Shown in pieces: positions 23,690 through 31,014 of a stretch of DNA of 64,000 nucleotides. Positions within the stretch are counted from its first letter, which is position 1; the number at the start of each line of letters is the position of its first letter. The translations under genes and the position numbers were made by a program. The notes under the pieces are model-generated. The model ran no database searches, was not told where the DNA came from, and was given only the letters and a program-made list of their open reading frames with translations. This DNA is from Gemmatimonadota bacterium (GTDB taxonomy: Bacteria; Gemmatimonadota; Gemmatimonadetes; Gemmatimonadales; Gemmatimonadaceae). The DNA lies in contig JADKAQ010000023.1 of assembly GCA_016719105.1 (NCBI GenBank), forward strand, positions 86,783 through 150,782. Reading direction: 5' to 3'.

Positions 23690-26680
23690 ATGCAGTGGCG
23701 AAACCGGTGGCTCGCGCTGGGTGCGGCGGGGGCGGCGATTCTGGTGTGCGTGGCGGGTCCGGCGTTCGCAGGGACGCAGGATCGCGAGCGGATCGTGTTC
23801 CCCGGCCGGACTCCCGGTGCGCCCGTGTCGCTGCGCGCCACGCCTGCGCGCACTGCGCCTACCATGCTCGCGCCGCCCGCCACCGCGCGGCTCGTTGCGG
23901 CCGAGGCGCTGCACGCCGCCGAGCGAGGGACGCTCGTGGCGTGGGCCGACGCGTGGCGCACCCGGCTCGTGCGGACCCCGGGCGACCGACTGGCCGTCTT
24001 TGCCGTCGCGACCGCCGAGCGGCTCGCCTACGACTTCCGAGGGGCGGACGCGCGCCTCGCGCGCCTCGCCACGGCGGGTGCCGCCGGCGTGGCCGACGAG
24101 ATCACCCGTCAGGCGCAACTCGCCCGCGCGGCGATGGACGCGGTCCAGGGACGGCACGCAGCGACTGCCCCGCGCCTGCAGGTCATCGAGGGCGGTGCAC
24201 TGGCGGCGGGGGATACGGCGGGGGCGCTCGACGCCCTCCTCCTCCGCAGCGCCGTGGCCCTGCGACTCGAAGGGGCCACGCCGGCGCAGCTCCTCATGGC
24301 ACGCGGCGACTCGTTAGGGTGGGACCGCGATCCCGCACTGGCCGCTGCTTCCCGCTGTCGCTGGGCGGCCATTCGCTCGCGCCAGGGGAGGCGCGACGAG
24401 GCACGCCGCCTGGCGCGCACGGGGGCGGCGCTCGCGGCCGATGCAGGGCTCCGTCGGCAGGCGGCCGGGTGCCTCTTCATCCTGGCGACCGAGTTCGCGC
24501 GCAGCGGCCTCACCGACTCGCTGCGCGCGACGCTCGTCCCAGCCATGGACGCGCAGCGGGCCGCAGGTGACCTGGCCGGACTCGCCGCCTCGAGCCAGTG
24601 GGCCGGCTACTACGCCATCACACTCGGCCACTTCAGCGCGGCGCAGCGCTACCTGGCCGACGCATGGGCGCTCGCGGCGCGCGCGCAGGTGGCCGACGTG
24701 GCGGCGTGGACCGCACTCAATCGCGCGGCGCTGGCGCTGTCGTTCCACGATGCGGCGGCCACGCGGCAGTGGATGCACCGGGCCGACACGCTCATGCGCC
24801 GCCTGGACGACCCGACCGGACGACTGGAGGTCGCGCGCCTCCTGGCCCGTCACGCCGAAGCGGTTGGCGACAGCGCCGCCGCGCGCCTGCGCCTGCAGGA
24901 GGCGCAGCGCCTGGCCGACCGTGTGGGCGAGCCCCAGTTGCGGCTGTCGGTGGTGGCGGCGCGACGCGTCCTTGCCATGCGCGGGGGGGAGCTGGACGAG
25001 GCCGCGGCGCTGATGCGCGAGGAGCGGGCGCTCATCGAGCGTCATGGCCTGGACGGATGGCGCGTGTCGTTAGGTGCAGCCGAGGGCGAGCTGGCACTGC
25101 GCCGCGGCGACTCGCGCGAGGCGCGCCGCCTCCTGACGCGCGCGCTCGACGGGCTGCACGCGAGCCAGCATCATTTTCGCTTCTACACGGAAGTGCAGCT
25201 CGCGCTATCGCACGCGCTCGATGGTGACGGGCGCGCCGCGGCGCGTGTGGCGCTCGAGGCGGGGGAGAGCATGGATCGCTGGCGCGCCTCGCTGGGCGAC
25301 AGCACGCTCCGGCAGTACACGGTACAGGCACAACGCAGCAGTGGGTGGTTCCACTCCATGCTCGCCGCCCGGCTGGTCGCCCTTGGCGAGACCGAGGTGG
25401 CCTTCCTGCTCGCCGAGCGCCGACGGGCCCGCGAGCTGCAAGATCGCCTGCTGCTGGCCTCGGCCTGGGGGGGCGATGGTGGCGTGCCGAGGGTCGCCCC
25501 CGTCGTGACCGCCACGCCCTCGCTGGCCGCCATGCGGCGCGCCCTCCCCGACGCGCGGACGGCGATCGTCACCCTGGATCTCGGCGAGGGCGGGGCCCCC
25601 GGGCTCGCCTTCGTCCTCACTGCCGACTCGCTGACGGCGCACGTGTTGCCGTCGCACGACGTCGTCGCCCCCACGTTGCGGCGCCTCGTGGCGCAGCTCG
25701 AGCGGGGGGGCGCCGCCGATGCCGACGCGCGACGACTGGGCGACTGGCTCCTCGTGCCGCTCCTGCCGCGCCTGGCGCGCGCCAGGGTGGAGCGACTCGT
25801 GTTCGTCCCCGAGGGGGTGCTGCACCGCCTCCCGTTCGACGTGTTGCAGCTCCCGGACGGCCGGCCGCTGCTCGCACACTACGAGAGTGCCGTCGTCCCG
25901 TCGGTGGCGGTGCTGGCGCAGTGGCGCGACGCGGGCGATGGCGCAGGACGCGTCGGTGGCGCACCGCGGGTGGTGGCGGTGGCCGATCCCGCGCGCGGCG
26001 CCAGCGGCTGGCGCGCGCTGGAGCTCTTCTCGTCCTCCGCCACGGCGGCGTCGCTTCCCCCATTGCCGGGGGCCCGCGACGAGGCCCGCCGGGTGCAACG
26101 TGCCTTTCCCGGGGCGACCGTACTGCAGGGGATGGGGGCGCGCGAGCGCTTGGTCCGGGCACAGCTGGCAGGGGCCGATGTGGTGCACTTTGCCACCCAC
26201 GCGGCGGTCGATGAATGGTCCGGCGCCCGCGCGACGCTCGTGCTTGCGCCTGGCGACAGCGCCGCCGGCGATGACGGCGCGCTCGACGCCGGCGAGATCG
26301 CCATGCTGCGCCTGCGGGCCGCGCTCGTCGTGCTGTCGGCCTGTCGCACCGTCGGCGGTGAAGTGGTGGCGGGAGAAGGGGTGCGCGGCCTCACTGGGGC
26401 CTTCCTGCAGGCCGGGGCCCGACGCGTGGTCGCCACCGCGTGGCGCGTGGACGATCGTGCGGTGGCGCCACTCATGGGCGACCTCTACGACGCCCTCGCC
26501 CGCGGAGAAGCTGTGGGCGGGGCCCTGCGCTCGGCGCGGCTGCGGGCGTGGCAGCGCGGCGATGGCGCGAGCGTGTGGGGGGCCTTCACGCTGGTAGGCG
26601 ACCCGACCGGTGCCGTGGCACCTGCCGGTCTGCGTCCCGCCCGTGGAGTCAGCGGGCGTCCGTCAGCTGCACGCGAGTGA
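23690..26680 (+). CDS. Secreted TPR-CHAT caspase-like protease
   Basis: The 996-residue product has a signal peptide (about residues 8-27, ending AFAGTQ), then some 550 residues of alanine-rich helical TPR-like repeats. A C-terminal CHAT domain starts near residue 640. The CHAT catalytic pair is visible: His in DVVHFATHAAVDEW near residue 833 and Cys in VLSACRTVGGE near 884. The usual motifs EGVRGLTGAFLQAGARRVV, ATAWRVDD and FTLVGDPTG follow. CHAT domains are caspase-like cysteine proteases. The signal peptide implies action in the periplasm. The 3' end overlaps the convergent anti-sigma gene by 32 bp, and the ECF sigma gene lies beyond, which suggests the protease belongs to that signalling circuit. 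The substrate is unknown. Confidence 0.85.
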   Translation: MQWRNRWLALGAAGAAILVCVAGPAFAGTQDRERIVFPGRTPGAPVSLRATPARTAPTMLAPPATARLVAAEALHAAERGTLVAWADAWRTRLVRTPGDRLAVFAVATAERLAYDFRGADARLARLATAGAAGVADEITRQAQLARAAMDAVQGRHAATAPRLQVIEGGALAAGDTAGALDALLLRSAVALRLEGATPAQLLMARGDSLGWDRDPALAAASRCRWAAIRSRQGRRDEARRLARTGAALAADAGLRRQAAGCLFILATEFARSGLTDSLRATLVPAMDAQRAAGDLAGLAASSQWAGYYAITLGHFSAAQRYLADAWALAARAQVADVAAWTALNRAALALSFHDAAATRQWMHRADTLMRRLDDPTGRLEVARLLARHAEAVGDSAAARLRLQEAQRLADRVGEPQLRLSVVAARRVLAMRGGELDEAAALMREERALIERHGLDGWRVSLGAAEGELALRRGDSREARRLLTRALDGLHASQHHFRFYTEVQLALSHALDGDGRAAARVALEAGESMDRWRASLGDSTLRQYTVQAQRSSGWFHSMLAARLVALGETEVAFLLAERRRARELQDRLLLASAWGGDGGVPRVAPVVTATPSLAAMRRALPDARTAIVTLDLGEGGAPGLAFVLTADSLTAHVLPSHDVVAPTLRRLVAQLERGGAADADARRLGDWLLVPLLPRLARARVERLVFVPEGVLHRLPFDVLQLPDGRPLLAHYESAVVPSVAVLAQWRDAGDGAGRVGGAPRVVAVADPARGASGWRALELFSSSATAASLPPLPGARDEARRVQRAFPGATVLQGMGARERLVRAQLAGADVVHFATHAAVDEWSGARATLVLAPGDSAAGDDGALDAGEIAMLRLRAALVVLSACRTVGGEVVAGEGVRGLTGAFLQAGARRVVATAWRVDDRAVAPLMGDLYDALARGEAVGGALRSARLRAWQRGDGASVWGAFTLVGDPTGAVAPAGLRPARGVSGRPSAARE

Positions 26681-27392
26681 GCGGCGACCGCCGTTCGTTG
26701 CCGTCCCCGCGCTGCGCGGTCACCATCCAGTCGAAGGACCCCGCACCGGCAAGCGCCGTGCGTTCGGCCGCGGTGGGGACGAGCAGCGTGTCGCTGGTGG
26801 CCCGCGAGAACAGGACGCTGCCCAACGTGTCGAGCGCTTCGACGACGTAGCGCCCCGCCCCCGGCATCGCGCGCCAGGTGAAGCCGTCGAACGACTGTGA
26901 CGCACGCGCGGTGGGGGCGACGACCGTGACCTCGCTGGCGTCGCCGCGCACGACCGGCGCCTCCCCCTCACCACCCGCGGCACGCGTGCGACGCCAGGCC
27001 TCGCCGCCGAGTCCCGCTGCCAGCACCAGCGCCGCGGCCATGGCCCATCGGCGCGTGGCGACGCGCGGAAGGCGTGCGACCGTGGGTGAGCGCGCGACGG
27101 GGGCGCGGAGGTCGTCGCGTGCGTCGCCTGCCGCTCCGACGGGCGACGGGCCGCGCGCCGACGCCTCGTGGGCTTCGGCCACGACGATGGCGCGCAGCAG
27201 GTCAAACTCCGCGGTGCAAGACTGACAGGTGAGGACGTGATCGAACGTCGCGAGATCCGGCCCATCGCGCCCGGGACCACGCGCCAGCTGTTCGAGCGTC
27301 TCGGGCGCAGGACAGCCGCGCCGCCCTTCGGCGGCGTCACCGCGCGCAGCCGCGTGTGCGCGGTACGCCTCCCGCAGTTGCTCGATCGTCAT
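26649..27392 (-). CDS. Membrane anti-sigma factor with ZAS zinc motif
   Basis: The 247-residue protein has an N-terminal anti-sigma zinc motif HVLTCQSC (His52, Cys56, Cys59; the HxxxCxxC signature). A proline- and alanine-rich linker follows, then one membrane helix near residues 116-131 (RRWAMAAALVLAAGLGG) and an outer domain of about 115 residues ending in VTAQRGDGNERRSPLT. Its start overlaps the sigma gene stop as ATGA, the normal sigma/anti-sigma coupling. It should hold the ECF sigma factor at the membrane until a signal, probably proteolysis, frees it. The ATG at 27392 is preferred to an upstream frame that runs inside the sigma gene. Its 3' end overlaps the convergent TPR-CHAT gene. 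Confidence 0.85.
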   Translation of the reverse strand: MTIEQLREAYRAHAAARGDAAEGRRGCPAPETLEQLARGPGRDGPDLATFDHVLTCQSCTAEFDLLRAIVVAEAHEASARGPSPVGAAGDARDDLRAPVARSPTVARLPRVATRRWAMAAALVLAAGLGGEAWRRTRAAGGEGEAPVVRGDASEVTVVAPTARASQSFDGFTWRAMPGAGRYVVEALDTLGSVLFSRATSDTLLVPTAAERTALAGAGSFDWMVTAQRGDGNERRSPLTRVQLTDAR

Positions 27393-27928
27393 CGCTCCTC
27401 CGGCCAACGGTAGCCTGCACGCACGAGGCGCTCGCGCAGGTCGTCCATCCCACGGTACAACAGGTTCCGCACTTTTCCGTCGGGCCACCCCAGCATCGCC
27501 ACCATCTCCTCGCGACCGTACCCCGCCAGGTGCATGCGTACGACGACACGCCGCGATTCGACCATCGACGCCAGTGCCCGGTCGATCGCCGCCCCGAGCT
27601 CCGCGGCCAGCACGGCCGCATCGGCGCTCCCCGCCGTCACCGCCCCCGCCTCCTCCAGCGGCGCGGCGCGCTCCACATGCCGGCGCCGTTGCCGCAGGAG
27701 GTCGATCGCGGCCGCCATCGCCGTCCGGTATACGTAGGACGTCGGCAACCGCTCGATCTCCTCACTCTCGGGGTGCGCGCGCCAGATCCGGATGCGGACC
27801 TCCTGCACGAGCGCATCGATCTCGTCGGCCCCAAGAGCGTGCCGCCCCCCCACGGCGCGCACCATTCGCCCCAGCCTGGCCAGGAGGGCGTCGAGCATCG
27901 GGGTGGCGTCGAGCCGCGGGGGGAGCAT
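27389..27928 (-). CDS. ECF-type RNA polymerase sigma factor
   Basis: The 179-residue protein has sigma region 2 (ADEIDALVQEVRIRIWRAHP, then SYVYRTAMAAAIDLLRQRRR, about residues 35-85) and region 4 with a helix-turn-helix (GYGREEMVAMLGWPDGKVRN, about 135-155). The size and two-domain form are those of extracytoplasmic-function sigma factors. It overlaps the anti-sigma gene by ATGA. The ATG at 27928 is used; an ATG at 27898 is also possible. No obvious autoregulated ECF promoter was recognised upstream. With the neighbouring protease it probably makes a signal-transduction unit. Confidence 0.87.
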   Translation of the reverse strand: MLPPRLDATPMLDALLARLGRMVRAVGGRHALGADEIDALVQEVRIRIWRAHPESEEIERLPTSYVYRTAMAAAIDLLRQRRRHVERAAPLEEAGAVTAGSADAAVLAAELGAAIDRALASMVESRRVVVRMHLAGYGREEMVAMLGWPDGKVRNLLYRGMDDLRERLVRAGYRWPEER

Positions 27929-27983
27929 CCCTCGATCGTACGACGCGTCTTCCCGGCTCGCCAGCGGCGGCGCGCTACGCTGT

Positions 27984-28029
27984 TCAGCGGCGGCGCGGCA
28001 CGCCGATCAGCGGCGGCGCGGCACGCCGA
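27984..28029 (-). repeat. 23-bp perfect tandem duplication carrying a stop codon
   Basis: The 23-bp unit TCAGCGGCGGCGCGGCACGC plus CGA occurs at 27984-28006 and again at 28007-28029. On the minus strand each copy ends ...VPRRR-stop, so the last codons and stop of the methyltransferase gene are duplicated just downstream of the working stop. Confidence 0.85.
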
Positions 28030-28804
28030 TGAGGTACGTCACCGGGATGGGGCCGTTCTTCGTGCGCTCGCCGATCTCCCAGTCGTAGCCTTCGTGCCCG
28101 TCGACCGCCGAGACCAGGGCGCGCAGCTCATCCACCTCGTACGTCCGCAGGCACGAGACGATGCCGTCCCACAGCACCATGAGCGGGACCACCGGCACGA
28201 GATACGTGAAGAGCAGATTGGTCCACCGGAACGGCTCCACGCGTGGCATCATGACCAGCGTCGCGATGGGGGAGAGCAGGGTGACGGCGATGCACAACGC
28301 GTTGCGCTTGGTGGCCTCGAAGACCGCGATCGGCTCGCCGCGAGCCACCGCATCGCGCAGCACCGTGCGCGCGGCGTCGGGGGCAAAGTGGTGGAAGGCG
28401 GTGAACATCGTGCGGAATCCGCTTAACGTGCCGGGAACACACGTCGCATCGACGGAGCCGTGATGCATCGTGATTGGCCGCACCCCCGCCTCCCTGTCCG
28501 CATCGCCCGTCGCAGCGTGGGCGGCGCCGAGGTTGGGGTAACGATCGGTCAGGAGGATGGGGACGGTGACGCCCTCGCGCGCCAAGGCCGCGCGCAGTCG
28601 CTTCCACGGCCCGCCGCCACCGCTGCACAGGTCGACGATCCGCGCTGACTCACTCCGGCGCACGGCGTCGGCGAGGACGGGGACGATCGCGCCGTATGGA
28701 TCGGCGGCATCGAGCATCGCCTGCAGGTAGCCCGTCAGCGCGTTGCGAATCGGGGCGGGGATCCACGGCAGATCCTCCAGTTCGACCAGATGCAGTCGTC
28801 CCAT
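28007..28804 (-). CDS. Predicted SAM-dependent methyltransferase with membrane segments
   Basis: The 265-residue protein contains a motif I-like glycine loop, ARIVDLCSGGGGPW, near residue 55. A later acidic/aromatic stretch TMFTAFHHFAPD near 130 occupies the motif IV area. Two hydrophobic segments follow at about 165-185 and 197-217. This suggests a class I methyltransferase fold with membrane association, though the hydrophobic insert is unusual. Start ATG at 28804, five bases after the DinB stop, so it is the third gene of a TetR-DinB-methyltransferase operon. The last seven codons and stop are copied in a 23-bp tandem duplication. The substrate is unknown. Confidence 0.65.
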   Translation of the reverse strand: MGRLHLVELEDLPWIPAPIRNALTGYLQAMLDAADPYGAIVPVLADAVRRSESARIVDLCSGGGGPWKRLRAALAREGVTVPILLTDRYPNLGAAHAATGDADREAGVRPITMHHGSVDATCVPGTLSGFRTMFTAFHHFAPDAARTVLRDAVARGEPIAVFEATKRNALCIAVTLLSPIATLVMMPRVEPFRWTNLLFTYLVPVVPLMVLWDGIVSCLRTYEVDELRALVSAVDGHEGYDWEIGERTKNGPIPVTYLIGVPRRR

Positions 28805-28809
28805 CTCCC

Positions 28810-29352
28810 TCACCTCACCGCGGCGGCGACGCGCGCCATCTGCCGAGCATGGCGCTCGGTATGACGCACCACCACCAGCGCCGCGTCGCCCAAGTTGAGG
28901 CGCAACCAACGCGCATACGGTGAGACCAGGTGCACACGCCTCCACTCGACGCCGTCGGCGCGGGTGATGACAGACTGGAGCGTGGCGAGGGAGGAGAGCA
29001 TCTCGTCGAGGACGTGGTGGCGCGGTGCAACCTCAGGGACGATCGCGGCCGGCGCTGCGGTGCGGCGACTGCTCTCCATCGCGCGCACGAGTAGCCAACC
29101 GCCCCACGTCGCGCGCCACTTGCCGCGCCCCGGCGCCGGAACGGCGGTGTCGAGCGCCCGCTCCATCAGCGGGAGATAGTCGGCGTTGGCCAGGCAAAGA
29201 TGCTCGAGGATCTCGTCGATGCTCCACCCCCCGGCGGGAGGACGAACGACGCGATGCCGCGCCGGGAGTGGTCGGACGAGTGCGTCGATGTGCTGGGCGA
29301 CCCGCTGGGTGGACGAGAGCAGGTCGGCCGCGAGACGTTCCTGCTCGATCAT
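28810..29352 (-). CDS. DinB-superfamily protein
   Basis: The 180-residue protein fits the DinB four-helix bundle. A PAGGWSIDEILEHLCLANADY segment (about residues 37-57) carries the first histidine, and RHTERHARQM near the C-terminus supplies the usual HxxxH metal ligands. DinB/YfiT proteins are metal-dependent enzymes, often thiol-dependent transferases or hydrolases in detoxification. The start overlaps the TetR stop as ATGA and the stop is five bases before the methyltransferase, so it is the middle gene of an operon. No specific reaction can be assigned. Confidence 0.78.
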   Translation of the reverse strand: MIEQERLAADLLSSTQRVAQHIDALVRPLPARHRVVRPPAGGWSIDEILEHLCLANADYLPLMERALDTAVPAPGRGKWRATWGGWLLVRAMESSRRTAAPAAIVPEVAPRHHVLDEMLSSLATLQSVITRADGVEWRRVHLVSPYARWLRLNLGDAALVVVRHTERHARQMARVAAAVR

Positions 29353-29933
29353 CCCGCCCTCCCATGGGACCACTGCGCGATCACGCGCTCGGCGACCGCA
29401 TCGATGGGGTACTCGCCGGGATCGAGGGCGAAGTGCTGGCAGAGCCCGTCGATCTGGGCAAAGAGCGCGCGGGCATCGAGTTGAGGGGCGGGAGAGCCCA
29501 GGTCGGCGAGATAGCCCTCCAGCGTGCCGGTGATCGCCTCTCCCCATTCGGCGAGCGCGGGTCCCAGCGACGCGATCACCGCGGGTTGGGTGCGCGCGGC
29601 GTAGCCCAGCCGCCAGAAGTCGAGGTGCGATCGCACGATCCCTACCGCCGCCCGTACGAGGGCGCCAAGCCGCTCGTGCGCCCCCACCGACTCGGCCATC
29701 GCAAAGGAGAGACGGACGTCGGTCATGCTCCGTTCGAAGAGGGCGCGCAGGAGCCCCTCCTTACCCGGGAAGTGAGAATAGAGGAGCCCCGTCGCGATCC
29801 CCGCCCTGGCGGCGATCGCCTTGACGGTGGTCCCGGCGAAGCCCCGACGTGCAAAGAGGTGGAGCGCCGCGTCGAGGAGCTTGTCGCGCGTCGCGGCGCG
29901 CCGCGACGCGTTCTGGGAGGCGGATCTGGGCAT
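29349..29933 (-). CDS. TetR-family transcriptional regulator
   Basis: The 194-residue protein begins with a typical TetR DNA-binding domain: RDKLLDAALHLFARRGFAG, TTVKAIAARAGIATGLLYSHFPGK (helix-turn-helix, about residues 30-55). The helical ligand domain follows. Translation is coupled by ATGA to the DinB gene. The start at 29933 gives MPRSASQN; an upstream in-frame extension crosses an operator-like palindrome and is unlikely to be translated. It probably represses its own operon, and perhaps the divergent small gene at 30039, in response to a small ligand. Confidence 0.88.
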   Translation of the reverse strand: MPRSASQNASRRAATRDKLLDAALHLFARRGFAGTTVKAIAARAGIATGLLYSHFPGKEGLLRALFERSMTDVRLSFAMAESVGAHERLGALVRAAVGIVRSHLDFWRLGYAARTQPAVIASLGPALAEWGEAITGTLEGYLADLGSPAPQLDARALFAQIDGLCQHFALDPGEYPIDAVAERVIAQWSHGRAG

Positions 29934-29941
29934 GGCGAGTC

Positions 29942-29963
29942 GTTGAATGAACGAACGTTCAAC
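29942..29963. promoter_or_regulatory. Candidate TetR operator
   Basis: GTTGAA and TTCAAC form the arms of a 22-bp inverted repeat with a 10-bp centre (TGAACGAACG). It lies 9 bp upstream of the tetR start and 76 bp from the divergent gene. The position is typical for TetR autoregulation. Confidence 0.55.
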
Positions 29964-30038
29964 GAAAAAGAAGCCAAGATTCGCTCGGATCACAAGCTGC
30001 CGGTCGCCGCCGAGGGGGGGTACCGGCTACCTTTCGGC

Positions 30039-30395
30039 ATGTCAAAAGCCAAAGCCGCGGCGCCTGCCGCTCAGCCGACCTCCTTCTCGTTCATTGAAAA
30101 CGAGCGGACTTACACCTGTGTCCGCGAAGGACTGCGCGGCGTGCAGGACGATCCGTGGTGGTGGTTCAGCGTGTCGAGCGATGACCGGCACCGCTATGCC
30201 CCGTTCCGGGCGGAGCCTGGAGACACCGAGGCGTCGGTGCGCCCGCGCGTCGTAGCCTACTATGAGGATCTGCTGGTGCGGCGTGCGGCGCCGGCCGAGC
30301 CGCGCTGGCGCGGGCGTGGTCAGGGCAATGGGGCCAAGCCAGCGGTCGTGGCGGCTCCGACGGCGCCTGAGGTCGTGGCCGAAGAGCTCGAGTAA
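30039..30395 (+). CDS. Small unknown protein, acidic tail
   Basis: The predicted 118-residue protein starts MSKAKAAAPAAQ and has a conserved-looking core with FSFIENERTYTCVREG and the unusual DDPWWWFSV near residue 41, then a linker and a C-terminus ending EELE. There is no signal peptide or membrane helix. I recognise no family. It is divergent from the tetR operon and shares its palindromic operator region, so joint control is possible. A strong hairpin follows the stop. Codon use fits its neighbours, and the tryptophan-rich core argues against a random frame. Confidence 0.6.
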   Translation: MSKAKAAAPAAQPTSFSFIENERTYTCVREGLRGVQDDPWWWFSVSSDDRHRYAPFRAEPGDTEASVRPRVVAYYEDLLVRRAAPAEPRWRGRGQGNGAKPAVVAAPTAPEVVAEELE

Positions 30396-30432
30396 CACCG
30401 CGAAGTGGCGCGCCCCTGCAAGCGGGACGGAA

Positions 30433-30463
30433 AGCGGCCGCCAGCGTGATGCTGGCGGCCGCT
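30433..30463. terminator. 13-bp hairpin between convergent genes
   Basis: AGCGGCCGCCAGC and GCTGGCGGCCGCT pair perfectly around a GTGAT loop. It sits 38 bp after the small unknown gene and 57 bp after the convergent DinB gene. Confidence 0.75.
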
Positions 30464-30519
30464 CTGCGTTGTCGGCGCGGTGCTGCGCCTGCGGGCAGGC
30501 GCGCCTGACGCGGCCTTCG

Positions 30520-31014
30520 CTAGTCGGCTTGGGGCGGGAGCCCCATCGCGCCAACGCCGCGCGAGTCACCGGTGACCAGGCGGCGATGGTAGTCGAGCTG
30601 GCCGATGTGATAGGCCAGATGACTCGCCAGATGCAACAACCCGCGACGCACCGGAATGGTGCTCGGGCCGATCTGGATCGTGTCGTCGAGGCGCTCGGCC
30701 GGCAGCGCATCGAGCGCCAGCGCCACTTCGGCGGCGGCGAAGTGAATGAGCGTGGCCAGTTCGGCGCGCGAGGTGCCGCGGGTGCTGAACTCGGCGTCGC
30801 GGTCGCGCACGTAGCCCGAAGCGCCCAATCCGGCGCCGATGAAGTGGCGAAGGTTGCCGCAGAGGTGCAGCACGAGCGTCCCGCCGGCGTTCGGGGCTCC
30901 GGCGGGGAGGGCCCAGATCGAGGCGTCGTCGGGATAGGAGAGGACCTCCGCGCGCAGGGTGGTGAGCTCGCGCGCGAAAATCAGCGAGAAGTCCTTGAGG
31001 AGGTTGGCGTTCAT
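30520..31014 (-). CDS. DinB-family protein (second copy)
   Basis: This 164-residue protein has a DinB-type four-helix arrangement, with HLCGNLRHFIGAGLG near residue 50 and the C-terminal metal motif HLASHLAYHIGQLDYHRR near 135, which holds three histidines. It is a DUF1572/DinB-like variant distinct from the copy at 28810. Its ATG overlaps the stop of the upstream DUF1080 gene as ATGA, so the two are co-translated. The reaction is unknown; a metal-dependent role is likely from the histidines. Confidence 0.78.
   Translation of the reverse strand: MNANLLKDFSLIFARELTTLRAEVLSYPDDASIWALPAGAPNAGGTLVLHLCGNLRHFIGAGLGASGYVRDRDAEFSTRGTSRAELATLIHFAAAEVALALDALPAERLDDTIQIGPSTIPVRRGLLHLASHLAYHIGQLDYHRRLVTGDSRGVGAMGLPPQAD

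Noticed and set aside
29025..30395. 456-codon frame as one gene
   Set aside because: Its first 338 codons are antisense to the DinB and TetR genes and cross the operator; only the last 118 codons from ATG 30039 look like a protein.
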